Shown: positions 1 through 6,881, numbered from the stretch's first letter. The stretch is DNA of 8,194 nucleotides from Flavobacteriales bacterium UBA7382 (GCA_002469765.1 DKNS01000047.1:8400-16593); one strand, 5' to 3'. Notes: a model not told the origin generated them from the sequence alone. A program made the numbers and translations.

Positions 1-570
1 TCAGGCGTGGATGCTGTGGTGGCGGAAGGCTTCGAAGCTGGGGGTCACAACGGCCGTGAAGAGACCACGACCATGTGTCTCGTGCCTGCGGTGTCGGACG
101 TGTGCGATGTGCCGGTCATTGCGGCGGGGGGCTTGCACGACGGCCGGTCCATCGTGGCCGCCATGGTGCTCGGGGCGGACGGCGTGCAGCTCGGGTCTCG
201 CTTCGTGGCCACGCCGGAAAGCTCGGCCCATGTTGCGTTCAAGGACGCTGTTGTCGCGGCCGGCGAAGGGGCCACGAGCCTCGAACTCAAGTCCGTCACC
301 CCGGTCCGGCTTCTTCACAACGACTTCGCTCGTCAGGTCATCGAAGCCCAGCAACGCGGCGCCACTCCCGATGAGCTTCAAGCCCTCCTCGGTCGAGGTC
401 GCGCCAAGCAGGGCATGTTCGAGGGGGACCTGAATGAAGGGGAACTCGAGATCGGCCAAATCGCATCCATGATCGATGGCCTCGAGCCGGCAGGAGACCT
501 CTTGCGCAGGCTTGCTCAGGAGTGCCGCGATTTGGCCGGCCGTCGCTTGGGTGGGAAATTTGATTTCTGA
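1..570 (+). CDS. FabK/nitronate monooxygenase-family flavoenzyme (3' part)
   Basis: The frame is open from base 1 to the TGA at 568-570, giving 189 residues of a gene whose start lies left of the window. It is the C-terminal half of an FMN-binding TIM barrel of the nitronate monooxygenase / FabK (enoyl-ACP reductase II) family. Visible family motifs are EGFEAGGHNG near residues 9-18, which contains the conserved GGH, the phosphate-binding segment PVIAAGGLHDGR near 37-48, and GADGVQLGSRF near 58-68. The tail LLGRGRAKQGMFEGDL plus an EGELEIGQ segment resembles Bacteroidota members of the family as I remember them. The enzyme either oxidises alkyl nitronates or reduces enoyl-ACP in fatty acid synthesis; the sequence here cannot decide, because the distinguishing N-terminal half is missing. 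It converges on uvrC with only 7 bases between the stop codons. Family assignment is secure, the substrate is not. Confidence 0.9.
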   Translation, partial: SGVDAVVAEGFEAGGHNGREETTTMCLVPAVSDVCDVPVIAAGGLHDGRSIVAAMVLGADGVQLGSRFVATPESSAHVAFKDAVVAAGEGATSLELKSVTPVRLLHNDFARQVIEAQQRGATPDELQALLGRGRAKQGMFEGDLNEGELEIGQIASMIDGLEPAGDLLRRLAQECRDLAGRRLGGKFDF

Positions 571-577
571 CCCAAAC

Positions 578-2377
578 TCAGGCTTCGCTTCCGTGGAAAT
601 GCACACGGATGGCCCGCGCGACTTTCAAGTTCACCACATTCCGCAGTTGCTTTTCGGACGCCTCTGAAATGGCCTTCACGTCCCCAAAGGCGGCCATGAG
701 GGCGGTTCGGGTTTTGGGCCCGATGCCTGAAATGTCGTCCAGCTCGGAGTGCAAGAACGCTTTGCTCCGACGCTTGCGGTGGTGGGCCAGGGAGAACCGG
801 TGCGCTTCGTCTCGCATGTGTTGGACCACGCGCAAGGTTGGCGAACGTTTGTCCAGGTAGATGGGTACGCTGTCCCCGGGGAAGTACAATTCTTCGAGGC
901 GCTTGGCGATGCCAACAAAGGCGATTTGGCCGCGCAAGCCCAGCTCGTCGATGGCTTCCATGGCGTGCGACAATTGGCCTTTGCCGCCGTCGACGATCAC
1001 CATTTGTGGAAGCGACTCGCCTTCATCACGGAGCCGCTTGTAGCGACGGTACACCGCCTCCTTCATGCTCGCAAAATCGTCCGGACCCTCGACAGTTCGG
1101 ATGTTGAATTTGCGGTAGTCGCGCTTGGCCGGTTTGCCGTTGCGGAAGACGACGCAGGCTGACGCGGGATTCGTTCCGTGGGTGTTTGAGTTGTCGAAGC
1201 ACTCCATGTGCAGGGGGTGTTCCTTAAGACGGAGGTCATGCATCATGGTTTCCATCAACCTGTCGCGCGCGGCGTCCGGGTCGAGTTGTTCCAACTGGGC
1301 GTGCTTGTCTCGCATGGCAAACTGCGCGTTGCGCAACGCCATGTCGAGGAGTTTTTTCTTGTCCCCCCGTCGTGGCACCAAACACTCTGCCCCTGCGATG
1401 TTGACTTCGACTTGGGCCAACACGTTGCGGCTTGCGACGTTGAACCGGTCCCGAACTTGGGGAATGGCCGCGGCCAAAATCTCTTCGTCAGGCTCGTCCA
1501 GACGGCGGCGGAATTCCAGGGTTTGACCTTGGACCACCGCGCCGCTGTGAATCCGCATGAAGTGCACAAATGCGGACTTCGCATCGCTCACCAACCCGTA
1601 CACCTCCACGTCTGACACGGTCGGGTGGACGACGGTGCTCTTGGCTTGGAATTTGGACACCGCCTCGAGCTTGAGCTTGAGGCGCTCCGCCTCCTCAAAT
1701 CGGAGGTCTGTGGCGGCTTGGGCCATGGACGATTTCAACGTGGTCTTCACGATGCCCAGGTTGCCTTTGAGCACGTGGCGAATGGCCGCAATGCTCTCGG
1801 CGTATTCGGATTCTGTTTGCTTGCCGACGCATGGGCCGAGGCAGTTGCCGATGTGGTACTCCAGGCAAACCCTGAACTTGCCCGAGGTGATGTTGTCCTC
1901 GGTGAGCGCCAGGCTGCACGTGCGCACTGGGTAGAGCTTCTTGCAAAGGTCCAGCACCGCGTGCATGCCCTTCACATGGGAGTAGGGCCCGAAGTATTCG
2001 CCGCCATCTCGCCGCACTTGTCGGGTGGGGAAAATCCTGGGAAACCGCTCGTTCTTCAGGACGATGAACGGGTATGTCTTGTCGTCCTTGAGCTGGATGT
2101 TGTAGAGCGGCTTGTGCTCCTTGATCATGTTGTTCTCGAGCAGCAAGGCGTCGGCCTCGCTCGCCGTCACGATCCATTGGATGTCCCTGATTTTCCGGAC
2201 CAACAACAGTGTTTTTCCGTTGTGGTCGCCCTTGGTGAAGTAGCTCGAGACGCGCTTCTTCAGGTTTTTGGCTTTCCCGATGTAGAGCAGCTTTCCTTCG
2301 CCGTCGAAGTGCTGGTACACCCCTGGTTCGTGCGGCAATCGGTCCAAGATCGCTTGGATGTGTTCGGAGGCGGCCAT
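578..2377 (-). CDS. uvrC: UvrABC excinuclease subunit C
   Basis: UvrC makes both incisions around DNA lesions in nucleotide excision repair, working with UvrA and UvrB. The 599-residue product has the full architecture. An N-terminal GIY-YIG nuclease (GVY at 19-21, YIGKAKNLKKRV from 32) makes the 3' cut. Four cysteines at 154, 171, 179 and 183 fit the iron-sulfur cluster reported for UvrC. A UVR/UvrB-binding helix pair lies near 222-243. The RNase H-like 5' nuclease carries the catalytic triad Asp395 (CFDNSN), Asp463 (VIVDGGKGQL) and His526 (RDEAHRF). Tandem helix-hairpin-helix motifs (DISGIGPKTR) lie near 546-595. The open frame extends upstream to 2452, but those 25 residues do not look like UvrC and would overlap the divergent dehydrogenase gene, so I chose the ATG at 2377. 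The length is normal for the family and every catalytic residue is present. Confidence 0.97.
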   Translation of the reverse strand: MAASEHIQAILDRLPHEPGVYQHFDGEGKLLYIGKAKNLKKRVSSYFTKGDHNGKTLLLVRKIRDIQWIVTASEADALLLENNMIKEHKPLYNIQLKDDKTYPFIVLKNERFPRIFPTRQVRRDGGEYFGPYSHVKGMHAVLDLCKKLYPVRTCSLALTEDNITSGKFRVCLEYHIGNCLGPCVGKQTESEYAESIAAIRHVLKGNLGIVKTTLKSSMAQAATDLRFEEAERLKLKLEAVSKFQAKSTVVHPTVSDVEVYGLVSDAKSAFVHFMRIHSGAVVQGQTLEFRRRLDEPDEEILAAAIPQVRDRFNVASRNVLAQVEVNIAGAECLVPRRGDKKKLLDMALRNAQFAMRDKHAQLEQLDPDAARDRLMETMMHDLRLKEHPLHMECFDNSNTHGTNPASACVVFRNGKPAKRDYRKFNIRTVEGPDDFASMKEAVYRRYKRLRDEGESLPQMVIVDGGKGQLSHAMEAIDELGLRGQIAFVGIAKRLEELYFPGDSVPIYLDKRSPTLRVVQHMRDEAHRFSLAHHRKRRSKAFLHSELDDISGIGPKTRTALMAAFGDVKAISEASEKQLRNVVNLKVARAIRVHFHGSEA

Positions 2378-2414
2378 GGTCGAACGAAGGTAGCCCCCGC
2401 AGTACTTTGCGGGC
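2378..2414. promoter_or_regulatory. Divergent promoter region between uvrC and the dehydrogenase
   Basis: Both start codons lie within 37 bases, so the promoters must sit here or overlap the coding ends. On the minus strand TACCTTCG (2392 to 2385) is one mismatch from the Bacteroidota -7 box TAnnTTTG and lies 7 bases before the uvrC ATG. On the plus strand TACTTTG (2403-2409) resembles the same box with a one-base-shorter spacer, 5 bases before the dehydrogenase ATG. I see no good -33 TTG element at the right distance for either. Promoter presence is inferred from gene orientation; the boxes themselves are weak. Confidence 0.4.
2396..2413. repeat. Small inverted repeat in the divergent intergenic region
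   Basis: CCCGCA (2396-2401) and TGCGGG (2408-2413) form a perfect 6-bp inverted repeat around the 6-base spacer GTACTT. It overlaps the plus-strand -7-like box and ends one base before the dehydrogenase ATG. It could be an operator for a dimeric regulator, a short 5' hairpin, or chance in GC-rich DNA. Confidence 0.35.
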
Positions 2415-3437
2415 ATGAATTTGGTCACGGGCGCGACAGGCATTGTGGGCATGCCAATTGTGGTGAAGCTCCTTCAACGAGGCCAAACCGTCCGGGCCCT
2501 TCACCGTTCTTTTAGCCACCGCCAACGAGTCCTGGATGCGGTGCGACAGGCGTGTCCAGAAGGGCTCGATCGGTTGACGTGGTGCGAAGGGGACGTGACC
2601 GACCAGGCCAGCTTGGAAGACGCCTTGGACGGCGTCCACACAGTGTACCATTGTGCAGCGCTTGTGTCGTTCCACCCGGCCGACGCCACGGCCATGACAC
2701 GAATCAACGCGGAGGGCACCGCCCACCTGGTCAACGCCATGCTTCATTGCGAGACGCCGCGCTTGGTTCACGTGAGCAGCGTTGCAGCACTGGGCAGAAA
2801 GGCGGGCGAGCCCACAACTGAGGACACGTTGTTCGAAGAGCAACCGGGCACCACGGCGTACGCCCGGAGCAAGCACCGTGCAGAAATGGAGGTTTGGCGA
2901 GGAACTGCTGAAGGGCTGGAGGGTGGCCTGGTCGTCGTCAACCCGACCGTGGTTTTGGGCCCTGGCGACTTCAGCCGAAGTTCAGGCGCCTTGTTTCGCC
3001 ACATCGACCAAGGATTGAAGTGGCACCCCACTGGCAGCAACGGATTTGTGGCGTCGGAGGACGTGGCGGAGGTGTGCGTGCGCCTTGGCACAAGCGACGT
3101 TCGGGACCAGCGGTTTGTGTTGTGCGGCGACCAATGGCCGTACCAAAAGGTGATGAACCACATCGCCGATGCGCTGGGCAAGCCTCACCCATCACGTCCT
3201 GTTTACCCTTGGATGCGTGGCTTGATCTGGAGGGTCTTCGCGTTGGCGGAGTGGGTCACAGGCAAGCGCGCTGTGGCGACCCGCGAGAGCATCGGCAACA
3301 CTGGCGCCAACCACATCTACGACGGAAGTCGGGTTGTGGAGGTCATGGGCGAAGTGGGTCCGGCGTGGAACTACACCCCGCTGGAGCAAGCCATCGAGGA
3401 GACGACCGCGGCGTACCGCGCTCAGTCGGGAAACTGA
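2415..3437 (+). CDS. NAD(P)-dependent epimerase/dehydratase (extended SDR)
   Basis: This 340-residue protein is an extended short-chain dehydrogenase/reductase of the epimerase / dihydroflavonol reductase-like type. The N-terminus carries the Rossmann nucleotide-binding signature TGATGIVG at residues 5-12, followed by Asp60 in the EGDVTD segment that normally contacts the adenine. The active site is intact: serines 121-122 in HVSSVAALG and Tyr149-x-x-x-Lys153 in YARSK. NPTVVLGPGD near 176-185 is the usual substrate-domain entry motif. Substrates of this group range from nucleotide sugars to flavonoid-like or sterol-like ketones, and nothing here identifies this one. The ATG at 2415 places the glycine motif at the expected distance from the start. 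The gene stands alone on the plus strand: divergent from uvrC, and its last 16 bases overlap the end of the convergent DUF4296 gene. Confidence 0.92.
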   Translation: MNLVTGATGIVGMPIVVKLLQRGQTVRALHRSFSHRQRVLDAVRQACPEGLDRLTWCEGDVTDQASLEDALDGVHTVYHCAALVSFHPADATAMTRINAEGTAHLVNAMLHCETPRLVHVSSVAALGRKAGEPTTEDTLFEEQPGTTAYARSKHRAEMEVWRGTAEGLEGGLVVVNPTVVLGPGDFSRSSGALFRHIDQGLKWHPTGSNGFVASEDVAEVCVRLGTSDVRDQRFVLCGDQWPYQKVMNHIADALGKPHPSRPVYPWMRGLIWRVFALAEWVTGKRAVATRESIGNTGANHIYDGSRVVEVMGEVGPAWNYTPLEQAIEETTAAYRAQSGN

Positions 3438-3883
3438 TCCCCGCTTTTGGGGCGGGCGTGTCCAGGGGCTGGCGGCCGGAACTTGGCCGACTGGCCAGAG
3501 ACGGTGGTGTCGTTGTGGTTGAGCTCGGCCTCCATGTCTTTCAAGCGGTCCACCACGTTGCGCAAGACCGATTTCATGGCGGCAGGCTGCCCCCACCACC
3601 ACTGGTGGCTGCGCTCAAACCGGGCCGCACTGATGCCTGTTCTGGCCCACACGTCGTTGTACGCTTCGGCCAACCGTTGTCGTTCGTTGTCGTTGCGGTA
3701 GGTCCGCAATTGGGCGACGCCTTCCACAAGCTGAACTTCCGCAAGTATCATGACAAAACTGTCCTTGGGAAGGACTCCTCGAGGTGGCGTGGGGTCCACG
3801 TGGCCGTCCACAGGCGGGCTGGTGCATCCTGGCCCAAGTGCCACAGCACCCAACACGACCATCCAAATCAGGCGCCTTGCCAT
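3422..3883 (-). CDS. DUF4296-type lipoprotein
   Basis: A small exported protein of 153 residues. It starts with a classic signal peptide: basic MARR, a hydrophobic stretch at about 5-18, then a lipobox-like LGPGC with Cys20 as the probable lipidated residue. The lipobox is imperfect, with Gly at -3. The mature part (about 38-118) fits DUF4296, a Bacteroidota domain of unknown function: an LPKDSFVMILAEVQLVEG opening, a helix with YNDVWARTGIS, an aromatic FERSHQWWW patch, and a closing helix. A Pro/Gly-rich tail of about 30 residues follows. It is the last gene of the minus-strand run, its ATG one base after the dihydroorotase stop, and a dihydroorotase neighbour is how I remember this family in Bacteroidota. 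Its stop lies inside the end of the convergent dehydrogenase gene. The envelope location is a prediction; the role is unknown. Confidence 0.85.
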   Translation of the reverse strand: MARRLIWMVVLGAVALGPGCTSPPVDGHVDPTPPRGVLPKDSFVMILAEVQLVEGVAQLRTYRNDNERQRLAEAYNDVWARTGISAARFERSHQWWWGQPAAMKSVLRNVVDRLKDMEAELNHNDTTVSGQSAKFRPPAPGHARPKSGDQFPD

Positions 3884-3884
3884 G

Positions 3885-5261
3885 TCAACGCGCGAAGCTC
3901 AAACGTTCTCCCACGTGATGACCGTGGGCGGTCGTGATGCGTTGGCCATCCCAAACCCGGGCGCCGTTCACCCACGTCTCGTGCACGCGGCTCTTGAACG
4001 TGTGGCCTTGGAATGGAGACCATCCACATTTGGACATCACGTTGTCTTCGTGGACGGTCCATGGGTCGTGAGGTTGCACCACCACCAAGTCGGCTTTCAT
4101 GCCAGGGCGGATGAATCCACGGTCTGCCATACGGAACAGTCGAGCCACTCGGTGCGCCATGAGGTCCACCACCTTTTCAACGGGGAGCAACCCGTCATGG
4201 ACCAAGTCAAGCATGGCCACGAGGGCGTGCTGGACGAGAGGCCCGCCGGAAGGGGCCTTGAAGTAGCTGTTGTTTTTCTCTTCCTTCGTGTGGGGCGCGT
4301 GGTCGGTGGCCACGACGTCGATGCGTCCGTCCAAAATGGCTGCGCGAATGTGTTCCCGGTCGCGGGCTGTTTTGACTGCAGGATTCCACTTGATGTGGGT
4401 TCCTTTGTCCGCGTAGTCTGCGTCGCTGAACCAGAGGTGGTGGATGCAGGCCTCCGCGGTGATGCGCTTGTCCTCAAGCTCCTTGGCTCCATCAAACAGG
4501 TCCAGTTCACGCGCCGTGCTGATGTGCAAGATGTGCAATTGCGTGTTCAGCTTGGTGGCCAGTTCCACAGCCTTCGACGAGCTTCGGTAGCAAGCTTCTG
4601 CACTCCGGATGAGGGGGTGCTGGTCGATCGGCACATGCTCTCCGTGGCGCTCCTTCACCGCGGCGCTGTTGGCCCGAACGGTGGCCTCGTCCTCGCAGTG
4701 GGTGGCCACCAAGGTGGGGGCCTCTTTGAAGATTCCTTCGAGCACCTTGGATTCGTCGACCAACATGTCTCCAGTGGAGGAGCCCATGAAGACTTTGATG
4801 CCGCACACACGCGTCGGGTCGGTTTTCAGCACCTCGTCCAAGTTGTGGTTGCTGGCGCCCATGAAGAAGCTGTAGTTCACGGGGCTGACCTCCGCGGCCC
4901 GGTCGTACTTGTCTTGAAGCAACTCCTGCGTCAGCGCCTGGGGGACGGTGTTGGGCATCTCCATGAACGAGGTGATGCCTCCCGCCGCCGCGGCCGCCGA
5001 TTCGGTGGCGATTTCTGCTTTGTGGGTCAAGCCTGGCTCACGGAAGTGAACCTGGTCGTCGATGCATCCGGGCATGAGCCACTTGCCCGTACAGTCGTGC
5101 ACCTTGGCCTGTTTGGCGAGGGCTTGGACTCGCGGGTCGCTTGCGGTTTGGGCCAAATCCACACCCACCGCCACAATGCGGTCCTCCGAGATGAGCACAT
5201 CCTGCACCTTGACGGCGCCTTCGTTCACAACGTGGGCTTGGCGGAAGAGGTTGGCCTTCAT
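3885..5261 (-). CDS. pyrC: Dihydroorotase
   Basis: Dihydroorotase cyclises N-carbamoyl-aspartate to dihydroorotate, the third step of de novo pyrimidine synthesis. The 458-residue product is an amidohydrolase of the long class I type. Visible active-site elements are IDDQVHFREPG at 68-78 (Gln70, His72, Arg74), Lys156 in GIKVFMGSSTG as the likely carboxylated bridging lysine, metal-ligand candidates His188 (ATHCED) and His246 (LHILHIS), and catalytic Asp320 in VVATDHAPHT. The first histidine of the usual HxH pair is Gln here, which I recall as normal for Bacteroidota homologues. The frame is open upstream to 5321, but that would overlap the glycosyltransferase gene; the ATG at 5261, four bases after that gene's stop, gives a normal N-terminus (MKANLFRQA). 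The downstream lipoprotein gene starts one base after this stop, so translation of the three genes is probably coupled. Confidence 0.95.
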   Translation of the reverse strand: MKANLFRQAHVVNEGAVKVQDVLISEDRIVAVGVDLAQTASDPRVQALAKQAKVHDCTGKWLMPGCIDDQVHFREPGLTHKAEIATESAAAAAGGITSFMEMPNTVPQALTQELLQDKYDRAAEVSPVNYSFFMGASNHNLDEVLKTDPTRVCGIKVFMGSSTGDMLVDESKVLEGIFKEAPTLVATHCEDEATVRANSAAVKERHGEHVPIDQHPLIRSAEACYRSSSKAVELATKLNTQLHILHISTARELDLFDGAKELEDKRITAEACIHHLWFSDADYADKGTHIKWNPAVKTARDREHIRAAILDGRIDVVATDHAPHTKEEKNNSYFKAPSGGPLVQHALVAMLDLVHDGLLPVEKVVDLMAHRVARLFRMADRGFIRPGMKADLVVVQPHDPWTVHEDNVMSKCGWSPFQGHTFKSRVHETWVNGARVWDGQRITTAHGHHVGERLSFAR

Positions 5262-5265
5262 GGAT

Positions 5266-6003
5266 TCAAGAGGGTTTGTCGGTCGGGTAGAAGATGCGTT
5301 GGAAGCGCATTTGGAGGACACCCAAGAGCGCTTCTCGGAAAATGTTCATGCTCATTTTGGAGGTCCCCAATTCCCGATCGACGAAGATGATGGGCACCTC
5401 TTGGATGGCGAAACCGTTGCGCTTGGAGCGGAGCTTCATTTCAATTTGGAATGCGTACCCCACAAACTGAACGGCGTCGAGGTCGATGGCTTCCAGGGTT
5501 TCTCGGCGGTAGCACACGAATCCTGCGGTGCTGTCACGGACGGCCAGTCCCAAGACAAAGTTCACGTAGAACGACGCGCCGTAGCTCAGGATGAGTCGGT
5601 TCATGGGCCAGTTGGCCACGCCACCACCCTTGACGTAGCGCGATCCCACGGACATGCCCGCACCACCTTCGTCGCATGCGGCGCGCAAACGAAGCAGGTC
5701 TTCAGGATTGTGCGAGAAATCGCAATCCATCTCGAAGATGAAGTTGTAGCCGCGCGACAAAGCCCATTTGAATCCCGCGATGTACGCCGTGCCAAGGCCA
5801 AGCTTGCCTTCGCGCTCCAGCAGGTGAATGCGCTCTGGGTGCCTCGACTGGGCTTCTTTGACCAATGCGGCTGTGCCATCGGGAGATCCGTCGTCCACCA
5901 CGAGGACGTCGAAGGGGAACGCCAGACCCATGACAGTGTCCAGCATTCGAACGACGTTTTCCTTCTCGTTGTAGGTCGGAATGATGACCAGGCTTTGGCT
6001 CAT
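5266..6003 (-). CDS. Polyprenol-phosphate mannose synthase-like glycosyltransferase, GT2
   Basis: This 245-residue family 2 glycosyltransferase matches the DPM1-like group that moves mannose from GDP-mannose onto a polyprenol phosphate, making a lipid-linked sugar donor for envelope or protein glycosylation. Motifs in order: PTYNEKEN (9-16), the nucleotide-binding VVDDGSPDGT (35-44), EMDCDFSHNP (91-100) with the metal-binding Asp93-x-Asp95, GSRYVKGGGVANW (120-132), and the acceptor-side segment FVDRELGTSKMS near 207-218. Like eukaryotic DPM1, and unlike many bacterial relatives, it has no C-terminal membrane domain, so it would act at the cytoplasmic membrane face. Its ATG overlaps the TGA of the upstream pseudouridine synthase (ATGA, 6003 to 6000), a typical coupling arrangement. 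A dihydroorotase gene immediately downstream is, as I recall, a recurring order in Bacteroidota. The sugar is inferred from family only. Confidence 0.9.
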   Translation of the reverse strand: MSQSLVIIPTYNEKENVVRMLDTVMGLAFPFDVLVVDDGSPDGTAALVKEAQSRHPERIHLLEREGKLGLGTAYIAGFKWALSRGYNFIFEMDCDFSHNPEDLLRLRAACDEGGAGMSVGSRYVKGGGVANWPMNRLILSYGASFYVNFVLGLAVRDSTAGFVCYRRETLEAIDLDAVQFVGYAFQIEMKLRSKRNGFAIQEVPIIFVDRELGTSKMSMNIFREALLGVLQMRFQRIFYPTDKPS

Positions 6004-6875
6004 GTTGTCATCCGCAACAGGTTCAACTCGTCAGTCGTCAGGTGACGCCAATGGCCGCGGGGCAAGTCTTTCTTGGTGAGGGGCCCGTACACCACGCGGT
6101 CCACCTTCACCACTTTGTGGCCCAGGTGCTCAAACATCCTGCGCACGATTCGGCTCCGGTTGCTGTGGATTTCCATGCCAATTTCATGGGGGTCGTTTTT
6201 GACGAACGACACCTCTTTGGCCTTGACAAAGCCCTGGTCCAGGACAAAGCCCTCCACCAGTTTTTCGAGGTCTTCAGGCGTTGCCTTTTTGGCCAGGGTG
6301 ATGTGGTACAATTCACGGAGTGCCACCTTGGGGTGGTTGAGGCGTTTGGCCATTTCACCGTCGTTGGTGAACAGGATCAAGCCAGTGCTTTCTTTCTCAA
6401 CGCGGTCCACTGGGGCGATGCGTTCTCGGCATGCATTTTTGATCAAGTCGCCGATGGTGCGGCGGCCGCTGGGGTCGTGCTCCACCGCCAAGAAATTCTT
6501 GGGCTTGTTCACAAGCACATAGCGCATGGTCTCGGGACGAATGGTGTCGCCCTCCACCTTGACGGCGTCTTTGGTGGGGTCCACTTTGAATCCGAGCTCG
6601 GTGACAACCTTGTTGTTCACGCTGACCACCCCGGCGCCAATCATGACGTCTGCTTCACGGCGAGAGCAGACGCCGGCTTGAGCGATGTACCGATTGAGGC
6701 GCATCGTGGCCGTCGAGTCAGGCACGGGGGCAAACTTGAGCTTCGGGCGCTGGGCGCCGGGCCGTCCACGGCTGGGACGGGGTTTTGAAGGATTCGCGCC
6801 GGGGGTGGACTTGCGTCGTCCGGCACTTCCCTTGCGGGCGCCTCCTCGGCGGCCTTGGTCAGGGTTGTGTTTCAT
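6000..6875 (-). CDS. RluB/RsuA-family rRNA pseudouridine synthase with altered catalytic motif
   Basis: A 291-residue member of the RsuA/RluB/RluE/RluF family, which isomerises specific uridines of rRNA. Residues 1-57 are a low-complexity tail rich in Arg, Gly, Lys, Pro and Ser; an S4 RNA-binding domain follows (MRLNRYIAQAGVCSRREAD from 58), then the synthase domain (YVLVNKPKNFLAVEHDPSGRRT from 119). The C-terminal blocks RRMFEHLGHKVVKVDRVVYG and LTKKDLPRGHWRHLT are typical RluB-like signatures. The striking oddity is the catalytic motif: where relatives have PVGRLDxxTxGLLL, this protein has PVDRVEKESTGLIL, so the nucleophilic Asp is Glu160 (codon 6396-6398). The later GRNR motif reads NRSR at 239-242. 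It may be inactive, weakly active or altered in role. The ATG at 6875 lies six bases after the yraN stop; a start at Met58 (6704) would drop the basic tail and cannot be excluded. Confidence 0.88.
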   Translation of the reverse strand: MKHNPDQGRRGGARKGSAGRRKSTPGANPSKPRPSRGRPGAQRPKLKFAPVPDSTATMRLNRYIAQAGVCSRREADVMIGAGVVSVNNKVVTELGFKVDPTKDAVKVEGDTIRPETMRYVLVNKPKNFLAVEHDPSGRRTIGDLIKNACRERIAPVDRVEKESTGLILFTNDGEMAKRLNHPKVALRELYHITLAKKATPEDLEKLVEGFVLDQGFVKAKEVSFVKNDPHEIGMEIHSNRSRIVRRMFEHLGHKVVKVDRVVYGPLTKKDLPRGHWRHLTTDELNLLRMTT

Positions 6876-6881
6876 GATGCC

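Noticed and set aside
555..567. GAAAT-TTG-ATTTC hairpin at the flavoenzyme stop as a terminator.
   Set aside because: The stem is only five mostly A-T pairs with a 3-base loop and no T-run follows; it also encodes the protein's last residues.
2378..2452. A 25-residue N-terminal extension of UvrC starting at 2452.
   Set aside because: It overlaps the dehydrogenase start, lacks similarity to UvrC, and the ATG at 2377 puts the GIY-YIG domain at the usual distance.
1625..2515. Long plus-strand open frame (296 codons) opposite uvrC.
   Set aside because: It is the in-register antisense of uvrC. Similar in-register antisense frames accompany the other minus-strand genes (for example 5062-6045, 6042-6788, 6855-7463, 7625-8191) and one lies opposite the flavoenzyme (1-606), so this is a composition effect.
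1695..2876. A 393-codon minus-strand open frame across the uvrC start and the dehydrogenase.
   Set aside because: It is out of frame with uvrC, rich in Arg, Gly and His, and spans two convincing genes on opposite strands; it shows no recognisable domain.
5262..5321. A 20-residue N-terminal extension of dihydroorotase starting at 5321.
   Set aside because: It would overlap the end of the glycosyltransferase gene, while the ATG at 5261 follows that gene by four bases and gives a normal N-terminus.
3750..5390. A 546-codon open frame on the plus strand opposite dihydroorotase.
   Set aside because: Its codons are exactly in register with the dihydroorotase codons, so it stays open simply because that gene avoids TTA, CTA and TCA. 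The protein resembles nothing I know, and the real gene on the minus strand has every family motif.
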